Positions 24,607 to 33,481 of a DNA stretch of 42,509 bases are shown here, one piece after another. Numbering within the stretch: the first letter of the stretch is position 1; each line of letters starts with the position of its first letter. This stretch comes from Lachnospiraceae bacterium (GTDB lineage: Bacteria; Bacillota; Clostridia; Lachnospirales; Lachnospiraceae), in contig BLLU01000290.1 in the NCBI GenBank assembly GCA_011959105.1, positions 1 to 42,509 on the forward strand. Reading direction: 5' to 3'. The notes below the pieces were generated by a model, which searched no databases, was not told the origin of the DNA, and worked only from the letters and a program-made list of their open reading frames with translations. Both the position numbers and the translations under genes were made by a program.

Positions 24607-27600
24607 ATGGCATTCGCGCATCTGCATGTCCACACGGAGTATTCCCTGCTGGACGGTTCCAACAAGATCAAGGAGTATGTAAGGCGGGTGAAGGAACTGG
24701 GCATGGACAGCGCCGCCATCACCGACCACGGAGTCATGTACGGGGTTCTGGAGTTCTACCGGGAGGCCAAGGCGGCGGGGATTAATCCTGTCATCGGCTG
24801 CGAGGTGTATGTGGCCCCGAACTCCCGCTTTGACAAGGAACTCACCGGCGGCGAGGACCGCTATTACCACCTGGTGCTGCTGGCGGAGAATAACACCGGC
24901 TATGCCAATCTGATGAAGATTGTCAGCAAGGGCTTTACAGAGGGATATTATTACAAGCCCCGGGTGGATATGGAGGTGCTGCAGACATATCACGAGGGCC
25001 TGATCGCCCTGTCCGCCTGTCTGGCCGGAGAGGTGCAGCGCAATATCTCCAAGGGCTTTTTGGAGGAAGCCAGAAAGAGTGCTCTGAAATATCAGGCCTG
25101 CTTCGGCAAGGGCAATTACTATCTGGAATTACAGGACCACGGCATCCCGGAGCAGAAGCGGGTGAACATGGAACTGATGAATATGAGCAGGGAACTGCAG
25201 ATTCCCCTGGTGGTCACCAATGATGTACACTATACCTACGAGACTGATGTGGAGCCCCATGACATCCTGCTCTGCCTGCAGACGGGCAAGAAACTGGCGG
25301 ACGAGGATCGGATGCGCTATGAGGGTGGCCAGTACTATGTCAAGAGCGAGGAGGAGATGAAGGGCCTCTTCCCCTATGCCTGGGAGGCGGTGGAGAACAC
25401 CCAGGAGATTGCGGACAGATGCCATGTGGAGATTGAGTTTGGCGTCCGGAAACTCCCCCACTATGAAGTGCCGGAAGGGTATGACTCCTGGAGTTATCTG
25501 CAAAAACTGTGTGCCGACGGCCTGGAGGAGCGTTATGGGGACGGCTCTCAGGCGGCGGGGGACACAGGTATGACCTTGCGGGAACGCCTAGATTATGAAC
25601 TGGATGTGATCCACAGTATGGGTTTTGTGGATTATTTTCTCATTGTGTGGGATTTTATACATTACGCGAAAAAGAACGGCATCCCGGTGGGGCCCGGGCG
25701 GGGCAGCGCGGCGGGGAGTATCGTGTCCTACTGCCTGAAAATCACGGACATCGACCCCATCCGCTACAGTCTGCTGTTCGAGCGCTTTCTGAACCCGGAA
25801 CGGGTGTCCATGCCGGATATCGATATTGATTTCTGCCCCAACGGGCGGCAGGACGTGATCGACTATGTGAGCCGGAAGTACGGCTCGGAAAAAGTGGTGC
25901 AGATCGTCACCTTCGGTACCCTGGGGGCCAAGGGGGTGATCCGGGACGTGGGCCGGGTCATGGACCTTCCCTATGCCTATGTGGACAGCATTGCCAAGCT
26001 GGTGCCGGGGGATCTGAATATTACTCTGGACCAGGCCCTGGAGAAGAACCCGGAGCTGAACAAGCTGTACCGGGAAGAGGAACAGGTACACAAACTGATT
26101 GACATGTGCCGTCGTCTGGAGGGCCTGCCCCGCAACACCGGCATGCATGCTGCCGGAGTGGTGATCTGCCCGGAGGCGGCGGATGAGTTTGTACCCCTGT
26201 CCAGAGGGGGGGACGGTTCCATCACCACTCAGTACACCAAGGATCCCCTGGAGGAACTGGGACTTTTGAAGATGGATTTCCTGGGGCTGCGCAACCTCAC
26301 GGTGATCCGGGACGCGGTGCGCTTTGTGGAACAGACCAGGGGGATCAAACTGGATATGGATCACATCGACTTCAATGATCCCAAAGTGCTGTCCTACATC
26401 GGCACAGGCAGGACGGAGGGGATCTTCCAGTTGGAGAGCGGCGGCATGAAAAGCTTCATGAAGGAACTGCGCCCTCAGAATTTTGAAGATATAGTGGCAG
26501 GTATTTCCCTGTATCGTCCCGGCCCCATGGATTTTATTCCCAAGTACATCAAGGGCAAGAACAACGGCGGAGAGACCAGCTATGCCTGTCCCCAGTTGGA
26601 GCCGATTCTGAAAAATACCTACGGCTGTATGGTTTATCAGGAGCAGGTCATGCAGATCGTGCGGGATCTGGGAGGCTACACCATGGGGCGCAGCGATCTG
26701 GTGCGCCGGGCCATGAGTAAAAAGAAACATTCCGTCATGGAGAAGGAGCGGGCTAATTTTGTGTACGGCAGCGCCGAAGAAGGCGTGCCGGGATGCCTGT
26801 CCAGGGGGATTGACGAAAAGACGGCCAATCGGATCTTTGATGAGATGATGGATTTTGCCAATTATGCGTTCAACAAATCCCATGCGGCCTGCTACGCGGT
26901 GGTTACATTGCAGACGGCCTGGCTGAAATATTACTATCCCGTGGAGTTCATGGCGGCGCTTCTCACTTCGGTGATCGACAATCCCAAGAAGGTGTCGGAG
27001 TATATTTTGGCCAGCCGGAGCATGGGAATCAACATACTGCCTCCGGACATCAACCAGGGGGAAGCGGGTTTTTCGGTGGACGAGGGAAATATCCGCTACG
27101 CCCTGACGGCCATAAAAGGGGTGGGCCGCCCGGTGATCGAAGCCATCGTGGAGGAGAGGCGGCTGCGGGGGCCCTACACCAATCTGAAAGATTTTATCAC
27201 CAGGGTCGCGGACAGGGATGTGAACAAACGGGCCATCGAGAACTTTATCAAGGCGGGGGCCATGGACGGCCTGGGGGGCACCCGGAAGCAGTGCATGAGC
27301 GTCTATGTACAGATTCTGGATCATATTGTAAAAGATAAAAAGAACAATCTGGCGGGACAGCTCACTCTCTTTGACATTGCCTCGGAGGAGGATAAGGAGG
27401 AGTTTGATATCCGTATGCCGGATGTGGGGGAGTATACCCGGGAGATGCTGTTTGCCTTTGAGAAGGAGGTGATGGGCATCTATGTCAGCGGCCATCCGCT
27501 GGAGGAGTACCAGGAACTGCTGCAAAAATATGCCACCTTCCGAAGCAGTGATTTCGCACTGGATGAGGAGACAGGGCAGGTGGCGGTGACAGACAGGGCT

Positions 27601-28566
27601 CCGGCGGTGATCGGCGGCATGATTGCGGAAAAAACCATCAAGTATACCCGCAATAACCAGGTAATGGCTTTTATCAGTCTGGAGGATCTGGTGGGCAGCG
27701 TGGAGGTGGTGGTATTTCCCAGGGATTATGAACAGTATTCCGCCCTGCTTACCGATGATGCCAAGATTTTTATTCGGGGAAGGGTCTCCGTGGAGGAGGA
27801 TAAGGATGCCAAGCTGATCTGCGAGCAGATCGCGGGCTTCGAGGAGGCCGCCCGGGGCGGCGAACTGTTCCCCAGGCGGGGGCGCTCCTTCCCGGGAGGA
27901 AGTTCCGGCGGTTGGCGCAGCGGCGGAAACGGGTACCGGGGAGCAGGGCAGGGCGCCGCGCCGCAGGGTACGTTGCCGCAGGAGACGTCACAGCAGGGTG
28001 TGAAACGACAGGAGGCGCCGCCGCAGGGTACGTTGCCGCAGGAGACGTCACAGCAGGGTGTGAAACAACAGGAGGCGCCGCCGCAGGGTACATCGCCGCA
28101 GGAGGCGTCACAGCAGGGGGTGAAACGACAGGAGGCGGCAGGGCAGGGCGCAACACCGCAGAGTACGCCGGGAAAGGGCCGTACTTCGGCGGATGGAGCC
28201 GGTGGAGTCCCGGAACAGAGACAGATTACCGGGAACGGCGGGGAGACGCCGGCACAGGCTTCCGGGACTCGGGAGGAGACGGCCCGGCCCAGGATCCGCA
28301 GCGTGCCTCCCGGGGTATGGGTACAGTTTCCTACGCTGGAAGCGTACATGCAGTCGGAGCGGCGGCTTCTGGAGGTCACTGCCGACTCCGACGGACAGGA
28401 TCATCTGGTGGTCTTTATTAAAAATTCCAAGGCTGTAAAAGTACTTCCGGACAATCGGAATGTGTGTGGGGATGAGGCGCTGGTGCAGCGCCTGGGGGCT
28501 GTTTTCGGGGAAGAAAATGTCAAAATTGTAACAAAACCTATTGAAAACCCAAAAGAAATGCATTAG
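24607..28566 (+). CDS. dnaE: DNA polymerase III alpha subunit (DnaE type)
   Basis: Replicative or lagging-strand C-family polymerase without a proofreading domain. The 1319-residue protein has an N-terminal PHP domain (HLHVHTEYSLLDG near residue 5) and the palm aspartates D404 and D406 in PDIDIDF plus D557 in KMDFLGLRN, close to the E. coli numbering. An OB-fold follows at about 998-1070. Between it and the C-terminal segment lies a Gln/Gly/Pro-rich insert of about 170 residues with three 20-residue repeats (1119-1178), unusual for DnaE. The ATG at 24607 follows AAAGGAG; an earlier in-frame start lacks a ribosome site. The stop codon overlaps the -10 box of the pfkA promoter. Confidence 0.95.
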   Translation: MAFAHLHVHTEYSLLDGSNKIKEYVRRVKELGMDSAAITDHGVMYGVLEFYREAKAAGINPVIGCEVYVAPNSRFDKELTGGEDRYYHLVLLAENNTGYANLMKIVSKGFTEGYYYKPRVDMEVLQTYHEGLIALSACLAGEVQRNISKGFLEEARKSALKYQACFGKGNYYLELQDHGIPEQKRVNMELMNMSRELQIPLVVTNDVHYTYETDVEPHDILLCLQTGKKLADEDRMRYEGGQYYVKSEEEMKGLFPYAWEAVENTQEIADRCHVEIEFGVRKLPHYEVPEGYDSWSYLQKLCADGLEERYGDGSQAAGDTGMTLRERLDYELDVIHSMGFVDYFLIVWDFIHYAKKNGIPVGPGRGSAAGSIVSYCLKITDIDPIRYSLLFERFLNPERVSMPDIDIDFCPNGRQDVIDYVSRKYGSEKVVQIVTFGTLGAKGVIRDVGRVMDLPYAYVDSIAKLVPGDLNITLDQALEKNPELNKLYREEEQVHKLIDMCRRLEGLPRNTGMHAAGVVICPEAADEFVPLSRGGDGSITTQYTKDPLEELGLLKMDFLGLRNLTVIRDAVRFVEQTRGIKLDMDHIDFNDPKVLSYIGTGRTEGIFQLESGGMKSFMKELRPQNFEDIVAGISLYRPGPMDFIPKYIKGKNNGGETSYACPQLEPILKNTYGCMVYQEQVMQIVRDLGGYTMGRSDLVRRAMSKKKHSVMEKERANFVYGSAEEGVPGCLSRGIDEKTANRIFDEMMDFANYAFNKSHAACYAVVTLQTAWLKYYYPVEFMAALLTSVIDNPKKVSEYILASRSMGINILPPDINQGEAGFSVDEGNIRYALTAIKGVGRPVIEAIVEERRLRGPYTNLKDFITRVADRDVNKRAIENFIKAGAMDGLGGTRKQCMSVYVQILDHIVKDKKNNLAGQLTLFDIASEEDKEEFDIRMPDVGEYTREMLFAFEKEVMGIYVSGHPLEEYQELLQKYATFRSSDFALDEETGQVAVTDRAPAVIGGMIAEKTIKYTRNNQVMAFISLEDLVGSVEVVVFPRDYEQYSALLTDDAKIFIRGRVSVEEDKDAKLICEQIAGFEEAARGGELFPRRGRSFPGGSSGGWRSGGNGYRGAGQGAAPQGTLPQETSQQGVKRQEAPPQGTLPQETSQQGVKQQEAPPQGTSPQEASQQGVKRQEAAGQGATPQSTPGKGRTSADGAGGVPEQRQITGNGGETPAQASGTREETARPRIRSVPPGVWVQFPTLEAYMQSERRLLEVTADSDGQDHLVVFIKNSKAVKVLPDNRNVCGDEALVQRLGAVFGEENVKIVTKPIENPKEMH
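27961..28140 (+). repeat. In-frame 60-bp minisatellite inside dnaE
   Basis: Three tandem 60-base units (27961-28020, 28021-28080, 28081-28140), near identical. Each encodes a 20-residue unit of the form PQGT-PQE-SQQGVK-QEA. The first two differ by a single base pair; the third has drifted. The period is a multiple of three, so copy changes keep the frame. Confidence 0.95.
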
Positions 28567-28569
28567 AAT
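28541..28569 (+). promoter_or_regulatory. pfkA promoter
   Basis: TTGAAA (28541-28546), 17-base spacer, TAGAAT (28564-28569). The -10 box contains the dnaE stop codon. Confidence 0.65.
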
Positions 28570-28651
28570 AAGATGATTGAACGGAGGGGAGCCGACGGGA
28601 TATGCGGTCAACGTCCGTACAGGAGCGGAACTTGGTAAGGAGGAGAGCATC

Positions 28652-29626
28652 ATGGAGAAGGAGTTAAAGACTATTGGCGTGTTGACCAGCGGCGGAGACG
28701 CACCTGGAATGAACGCGGCCATTCGCGCAGTGGTGCGTACGGCGATTGCGAGGGGCCTTAATGTTAAAGGAATCAAGAAGGGCTATAACGGCCTGTTGAA
28801 CGAAGAGATCATAGATATGCGTCCCAAGGACGTTTCGGACATCATCCAGAGGGGCGGTACCATACTGGGAACGGCCCGCTGCATGGAATTCAAGACCAGC
28901 GAGGGCCAGCAGAAGGGCGCTGAGATCTGCAGAAAGCACGGCATCGACGGTATCGTGGTGATCGGCGGGGACGGCTCCTACAGAGGGGCCCAGAAGCTGG
29001 CCAGGCTGGGCATCAACACCGTGGGCCTGCCCGGAACCATTGATCTGGACATCTCCTGCACGGACTATACCATCGGTTTTGACACGGCGATCAATACCGC
29101 CATGCAGGCCATTGACAAGGTGAAGGACACTTCCTCTTCCCATGAGCGCTGCAGCATTATTGAGGTTATGGGCCGTAATGCGGGATATATCGCCCTGTGG
29201 TGCGGCATTGCCAACGGCGCGGAGGACATTCTGCTTCCGGAAAAGTATGATTTCAATGAGCAGGCTATTATCAACAATATCATTGACAGCCGCAAGAAGG
29301 GCAAGAACCATCATCTGATTATTAACGCGGAGGGAATCGGGCATTCCACTTCCATGGCCAGGCGCATTGAGGCGGCCACCGGCATTGAGACCCGCGCAAC
29401 CATCCTGGGCTACATGCAGCGGGGCGGTAACCCCACCTGTAAAGACCGTTATTACGCCTCCATCATGGGAGCCTATGCGGTGGATATTCTGCTGCAGGGT
29501 AAGACCAACCGGGTGGTGGGCTACCGCCACGGCGAATTCGTGGACTTCGACATTGAGGAAGCCCTGAACATGCAAAAGAGCATTGACCCTTATCAGTTTG
29601 AGGTGTCGAAAATTCTGTCCATCTGA
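28652..29626 (+). CDS. pfkA: ATP-dependent 6-phosphofructokinase
   Basis: Phosphorylates fructose-6-phosphate with ATP, the committed step of glycolysis. The 324-residue protein has the nucleotide loop TSGGDAPGMNAAIR (12-25). GGDGSYRGA carries Gly after GGD, the pattern of ATP rather than PPi enzymes. The catalytic segment is PGTIDLDISCTDYTIGFDTA with D131 and D133. The residue between those aspartates is Leu where Asn is usual, a minor oddity near the active site. The ATG at 28652 follows AAGGAGGAGAGCATC. A promoter overlaps the dnaE stop and a terminator lies at 29648, so it is a single-gene transcript. Confidence 0.95.
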   Translation: MEKELKTIGVLTSGGDAPGMNAAIRAVVRTAIARGLNVKGIKKGYNGLLNEEIIDMRPKDVSDIIQRGGTILGTARCMEFKTSEGQQKGAEICRKHGIDGIVVIGGDGSYRGAQKLARLGINTVGLPGTIDLDISCTDYTIGFDTAINTAMQAIDKVKDTSSSHERCSIIEVMGRNAGYIALWCGIANGAEDILLPEKYDFNEQAIINNIIDSRKKGKNHHLIINAEGIGHSTSMARRIEAATGIETRATILGYMQRGGNPTCKDRYYASIMGAYAVDILLQGKTNRVVGYRHGEFVDFDIEEALNMQKSIDPYQFEVSKILSI

Positions 29627-29647
29627 CATTTACAGGGACGGCAGAGA

Positions 29648-29688
29648 GCTGCCATACCGCCGAAAAGGCCGTGTATGGCAGCTTTTTT
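29648..29688 (+). terminator. Rho-independent terminator after pfkA
   Basis: GCTGCCATAC (29648-29657) pairs with GTATGGCAGC (29673-29682), followed by six T. Confidence 0.92.
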
Positions 29689-29723
29689 CTACCGGCCTTT
29701 TAGCGCGGGAAGGAGACCAGGCA

Positions 29724-30560
29724 ATGATTACAAGCACATCTAACCAGAGGGTAAAGCAGATCACCCAGTGGCAGGAAAAAGCCAGGGCCCGCAGACAGGA
29801 CGGCGTATTCCTGGCGGAAGGACTGAAAATGTATCAGGAGGCTCCGGCGGACCTGGTGAGAGAGGTATACCTGACGGAGTCCCTGCTGGAGCAGTTGAAA
29901 AACCGAAGGCAGGAATCAGAACAGAATGATATTAATATAGAAGAAAAGCTGGAAAAAACAGGGTTTGAACTGGTGACCCAGGAGGTCATTGCGCGCATGT
30001 CCGATACCCAGACCCCCCAGGGGATTCTCACCGTCCTGCAAAGGCCTGCCTATGAATTGGAGCAGATGCTTCAGGTGAAACGGCCTCTGCTGGTACTGCT
30101 GGAGGACTTACAGGATCCGGGTAATCTGGGGACCATTCTCCGCACGGGGGAAGGAGCAGGAATAACGGGTGTTATCATGTCAAAAAAAACAGTGGATATT
30201 TTTAACCCCAAGACCATCAGGGCCACCATGGGTTCCATATACCGGGTTCCCTTCCTCTATGTGGAGGATTTGGGAGAAACGGTGGAGATGCTGCGGGAGA
30301 GAGGAATCCGGGTCTATGCGGCCCATTTGCAGGGGCAGACCTATTACAGCAGTTTCTCATTCACAGGAGGGACCGCCTTCCTCATCGGCAATGAGGGGAA
30401 CGGGCTGTGCAGGGAGACGGCGGAGCAGGCGGATTCCTATCTGAAGATACCCATGGAAGGGCGGGTGGAATCCCTGAACGCGGCCATAGCCGCTTCCCTG
30501 CTGGTCTATGAGGCCCACAGGCAGCGAAATGCGGGGACGGCGGGATCATCAGGAATGTAG
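29724..30560 (+). CDS. TrmH/SpoU-family RNA 2'-O-methyltransferase
   Basis: SAM-dependent ribose methyltransferase for rRNA or tRNA. The 278-residue protein has an N-terminal substrate-binding domain (1-105, starting MITSTSNQRVKQ). The SPOUT catalytic domain has motif 1 LEDLQDPGNLGTILRTGEG, motif 2 GNEGNGL and motif 3 IPMEGRVESLNAAIAASLLV. The RNA target cannot be read. The ATG at 29724 follows AAGGAGACCAGGCA. The last codons (GSSGM, then stop) lie inside the start of the repeat array that leads to proC, so the C-terminus was probably reshaped by the repeat. Confidence 0.9.
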   Translation: MITSTSNQRVKQITQWQEKARARRQDGVFLAEGLKMYQEAPADLVREVYLTESLLEQLKNRRQESEQNDINIEEKLEKTGFELVTQEVIARMSDTQTPQGILTVLQRPAYELEQMLQVKRPLLVLLEDLQDPGNLGTILRTGEGAGITGVIMSKKTVDIFNPKTIRATMGSIYRVPFLYVEDLGETVEMLRERGIRVYAAHLQGQTYYSSFSFTGGTAFLIGNEGNGLCRETAEQADSYLKIPMEGRVESLNAAIAASLLVYEAHRQRNAGTAGSSGM

Positions 30561-30791
30561 TTATGGGGGAGATGCGGAACTAAAAACAGCATGTCCCCGA
30601 AAGCACACTGATCCAGATAGGGACGCGAAGCGTGCATATCTGGATCACCAGGAATGTGTGCTGTAGGGGAGATGCGGAACTAAAAACAGCATGTCCCCGG
30701 AAAGCGCACTGATCCAGATAGGGACGCGAAGCGTGCATATCTGGATCACTGGGAATGTGTGCTGAGAGGGGAGATGCGGAACTAAAATAGG
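30543..30791 (+). repeat. Tandem palindromic repeat array upstream of proC
   Basis: Two full units (30566-30665 and 30666-30767; 100 and 102 bases) are flanked by partial units: a 5' partial (30543-30565) forming the end of the methyltransferase gene, and a 3' partial (30768-30791) ending at the proC ribosome site. Each unit starts GGGGAGATGCGGAACTAAAA. It contains a long imperfect hairpin built on TGATCCAGATA and TATCTGGATCA, extended by GCACAC/GTGTGC-like arms. A degenerate copy is at 17921-18003. Confidence 0.92.
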
Positions 30792-30800
30792 AGGCAGAAT

Positions 30801-31607
30801 ATGCAGACAGGTAAAAAGATCGGTTTCATCGGACTGGGCAATATGGCTTCGGCCATGATCGGCGGTATGCTGCAAAAAGGGGCGGCGCGGCCGGAGGACA
30901 TCATTGGTTCCGCCCGCACAGCGGCCACCTGCAGGAGGGTGGCGGAACAATACGGCATCACCACCTACTCTTCCAATGCGGAAGTGGCGGAACAGGCTGA
31001 CATCCTGTTTTTGGCGGTGAAGCCCCAGTTTTTTCCGGAGGTGATCGGGGAGATACGGGAGCATGTGCGTTCCCGGACCCTGATCGTCAGCATTGCGGCG
31101 GGAAAGACACTGAAAGAGATCACCGGTCTGTTTGGCGGGGCCAGGAAAATCCTGCGATGTATGCCCAACACGCCGGCTCTGGTGCTGGAGGGCTGCACCG
31201 GTGTGTGTGCCGATGATCTGGTGGACGAAGAGGAACTGGAAGAAGTTCTGGAACTGCTGCACAGCTTCGGCGTGGCGGAAGCCGTGCCGGAGCGGCTGAT
31301 GGATGCGGTGGTGGGGGTCAGCGGCAGTTCCCCGGCCTATGTGTTCCTGTTTCTGGAGGCCATGGCGGACGGAGCGGTGGCGGCAGGCATGCCCCGCAGA
31401 CAGGCGTATACCTTTGCCGCCCAGGCCGTACTGGGCAGTGCGAAACTGCTGCTGGAAACCGGTAAGCATCCGGGAGAATTGAAGGATATGGTCTGCTCTC
31501 CGGGAGGCACCACCATTCAGGCCGTAAAAGTACTGGAGGAAAAGGGCCTGCGGGCGGCGGTGATGGAGGCCATGGAAGCCTGCGTGGAGAAGTCACGGAA
31601 ACTGTAA
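30801..31607 (+). CDS. proC: Pyrroline-5-carboxylate reductase
   Basis: Last step of proline synthesis: NAD(P)H-dependent reduction of pyrroline-5-carboxylate. The 268-residue protein has the Rossmann start IGFIGLGNMASAMIGGML, the central RCMPNTPALVLEG motif, and the C-terminal family signature running from SPGGTTIQA to VLEEKG. Length is normal. The ATG at 30801 follows ATAGGAGGCAGAAT, and that ribosome site directly abuts the last partial repeat unit. No promoter was seen between the methyltransferase gene and proC apart from sequence within the repeats, so proC is either co-transcribed or started inside the array. Confidence 0.95.
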   Translation: MQTGKKIGFIGLGNMASAMIGGMLQKGAARPEDIIGSARTAATCRRVAEQYGITTYSSNAEVAEQADILFLAVKPQFFPEVIGEIREHVRSRTLIVSIAAGKTLKEITGLFGGARKILRCMPNTPALVLEGCTGVCADDLVDEEELEEVLELLHSFGVAEAVPERLMDAVVGVSGSSPAYVFLFLEAMADGAVAAGMPRRQAYTFAAQAVLGSAKLLLETGKHPGELKDMVCSPGGTTIQAVKVLEEKGLRAAVMEAMEACVEKSRKL

Positions 31608-31631
31608 AATCTATGGCCCCGGGAGGGGGGG

Positions 31632-31660
31632 TTGACAAAACGCCCGGCTTCTGTTATCAT
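31632..31660 (+). promoter_or_regulatory. Promoter of the cell-wall hydrolase gene
   Basis: TTGACA (31632-31637), 17-base spacer, TATCAT (31655-31660). Confidence 0.75.
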
Positions 31661-31685
31661 TTGCCTTGTAACAAAATTAACAATC

Positions 31686-31725
31686 TTGTAATAATTTAGA
31701 TAAGAAAGGGATAAAATTATTACAA
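31686..31725. promoter_or_regulatory. Inverted repeat in the hydrolase leader
   Basis: TTGTAATAATTT (31686-31697) is the exact complement of AAATTATTACAA (31714-31725). A further TTGTAAC lies at 31666-31672. The structure ends just before the TTGGAGG ribosome site, so it could be an operator or a translation-controlling hairpin. Confidence 0.55.
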
Positions 31726-31746
31726 AATTGGTTGGAGGTAAAGGAA

Positions 31747-32823
31747 ATGGCAAAAGGCAAAAGGCTGTCTGCCTTCCTGGCCGGGGTGCTGCTTATGGGC
31801 GCGCTGGCAGGCAATGCAGGCATGACCGTAGAAGCTGGCGGCAATTCAGATTACCTGAATTCATTGAGCGGCGGTATGGCGGCTCTGCTGGACTCTAATA
31901 CCGGGAGTGCGGAGGAGTTGATCAATACCACCCAGAGAAGCCTCGACCTGAAAGCGGCGCAGGAAGAGGAAGAGTGCACATTGGTTATGGCCAATGTGAA
32001 GAATGCCCTGAATGTCAGGGCGGAAGCCAGCGAAGATGCGGAAAAGGTAGGAATGATATACAAGGATTGCGGCGGCACCATCCTGGAGCGGGTGGACGGC
32101 TGGACAAAACTCCAGTCCGGCGACCTGGTGGGATGGGCCAAGGACGAGTATCTGCTGTTTGACGAGGAGGCCATAGAACTGGCCGCCAGCGTGGGGATTA
32201 CCACAGCCACCATCGACGCGGAGATGCTGAAAGTCCGCACAGAGCCCGACAAAAATGCGGATATATACGGGGCCCTGGCCAAGGACGAGATCGTAGAAGT
32301 GATGAACACCGATGAGGACGGCTGGGTTTGCATCAACTACGAAGGGGAGGACGGATTTGTGTCCTCCGAATATATCACCATTGATTTTAAAATAGACTTC
32401 GGTGAGACCATGGAGGCCATCAAGGAGCGGGAAGAGGCCGAAAAGGAGGCAAAGCGCCACCAGAATTACGGCGAATTTACCACCGATGCGGATACCACGC
32501 TGCTGTTGGCGGCGCTGATCCAATGTGAGGCGGGAGGCGAGAGTTACGAAGGTCAGTTGGCCGTGGGCGCGGTGGTTATGAACCGTGTCAGGAGCGCCGC
32601 TTACCCCAACACCATTCACGGCGTCATCTATGCGTCCGGCCAGTTCACGCCCGCGCAGAGCGGCAAGGTCAACCGGGTATATGAGTCCGGCAAGATCAAA
32701 GAGAGCTGCATACAGGCGGCGCAGGAAGCCTTGTCCGGCGTATCCAATGTGGGCGATCTGACCCACTTCCGCCGCAATAACGGTCGTCAGGGTCTGGTAA
32801 TCGGCAACCATGTATTTTATTAA
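31747..32823 (+). CDS. Secreted SH3-domain cell-wall hydrolase (SleB/Hydrolase_2 type)
   Basis: The 358-residue protein has a signal peptide (basic start MAKGKR, hydrophobic 8-22, AxA-like region near 30). Two bacterial SH3 domains follow (about 78-137 and 152-212; both with LNVR or LKVRTEP plus GW turns). After an acidic helical linker (218-245) comes a SleB/CwlJ-type Hydrolase_2 domain (253-358) with the catalytic-type glutamate E261 in QCEAGGES and VVMNRVRS. Expected activity: lytic transglycosylase or amidase-like cutting of peptidoglycan, in germination or vegetative wall turnover. The ATG at 31747 follows TTGGAGG. It has its own promoter and terminator and an inverted repeat in the leader. 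Confidence 0.9.
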   Translation: MAKGKRLSAFLAGVLLMGALAGNAGMTVEAGGNSDYLNSLSGGMAALLDSNTGSAEELINTTQRSLDLKAAQEEEECTLVMANVKNALNVRAEASEDAEKVGMIYKDCGGTILERVDGWTKLQSGDLVGWAKDEYLLFDEEAIELAASVGITTATIDAEMLKVRTEPDKNADIYGALAKDEIVEVMNTDEDGWVCINYEGEDGFVSSEYITIDFKIDFGETMEAIKEREEAEKEAKRHQNYGEFTTDADTTLLLAALIQCEAGGESYEGQLAVGAVVMNRVRSAAYPNTIHGVIYASGQFTPAQSGKVNRVYESGKIKESCIQAAQEALSGVSNVGDLTHFRRNNGRQGLVIGNHVFY

Positions 32824-32840
32824 AAATAAGCTGCGCAAAA

Positions 32841-32872
32841 AGCACGATGGATTCGTCTATCGTGCTTTTTTT
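32841..32872 (+). terminator. Terminator after the hydrolase gene
   Basis: AGCACGATGGA and TCTATCGTGCT pair with one mismatch around a TTCG loop (32841-32865), then seven T. Confidence 0.92.
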
Positions 32873-32908
32873 CACGACGGCGGCAGTGCATTTTTCCACA
32901 TAAAGGGA

Positions 32909-32937
32909 TTGCGAAGCAGCCCGCAGTGTAGTATATT
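32909..32937 (+). promoter_or_regulatory. Promoter of the NfeD-SPFH operon
   Basis: TTGCGA (32909-32914), 17-base spacer, TATATT (32932-32937). Confidence 0.5.
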
Positions 32938-32997
32938 ATTAATAACCTTAAAACATTTCTTATAAGGGGAAGGGAAGAGCAATAAAGGAGGATGCGT

Positions 32998-33465
32998 ATG
33001 CAAGAGGTTATTTTTTGGCTGGTTTTGCTGATTATCTGCATCGGCATAGAAGTGGCCACCATGGGTCTCACCACCATCTGGTTCGCGGGCGGCGCGCTGA
33101 TTGCCATTTTTGCGGCGGTGATCGGGGCTCCGATCTGGCTGCAGGCCACAATCTTCATCATTGTATCCCTGGTGCTGCTTTTCTTTACCAGGCCCATCGC
33201 CGTGAAGTATTTCAACAAGGATCGTGTCAAGACCAATGTGGAGAGCATGGTGGGACGTCAGGCCATCGTGATCAGCGAGATTGACAATTTACAGGGCATA
33301 GGCCAGGTGACGGTGGGCGGCCAGGAATGGAGCGCCAGAAGCGCGGAGGAGCAAGTGACAATCGCAGTGGGGGCTGTGGTAACGGTGGTGGCCATCAACG
33401 GCGTCAAGCTGATTGTCCGGGAACAGCCGCTGCAAAATACCACACAGGCAGCAGAGGCCAAATAG
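32998..33465 (+). CDS. NfeD-family membrane protein
   Basis: The 155-residue protein has two or three N-terminal membrane segments (about 5-60) and a C-terminal OB-like NfeD domain (about 78-145: MVGRQAIVISEIDNLQGIGQ, then VTVGGQEWSA). Short NfeD proteins work with SPFH/flotillin proteins, and such a gene follows 16 bases downstream, so the two probably form a membrane microdomain complex. ATG 32998 is chosen since AAAGGAGG ends 5 bases upstream; ATG 32992 lies on the ribosome site. Confidence 0.9.
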   Translation: MQEVIFWLVLLIICIGIEVATMGLTTIWFAGGALIAIFAAVIGAPIWLQATIFIIVSLVLLFFTRPIAVKYFNKDRVKTNVESMVGRQAIVISEIDNLQGIGQVTVGGQEWSARSAEEQVTIAVGAVVTVVAINGVKLIVREQPLQNTTQAAEAK

Positions 33466-33481
33466 GCAGAAGGAGGAAAAA

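Noticed and set aside
28577..28651. Upstream extension of pfkA to 28577
   Set aside because: The conserved N-terminus MEKELKTIGVLTSGGD starts at 28652 directly after AAGGAGG; the upstream codons match nothing in the family.
31661..31730. WalR box before the cell-wall hydrolase
   Set aside because: The TGTAA words are about 20 bases apart or inverted, not direct repeats with 5-base spacing.
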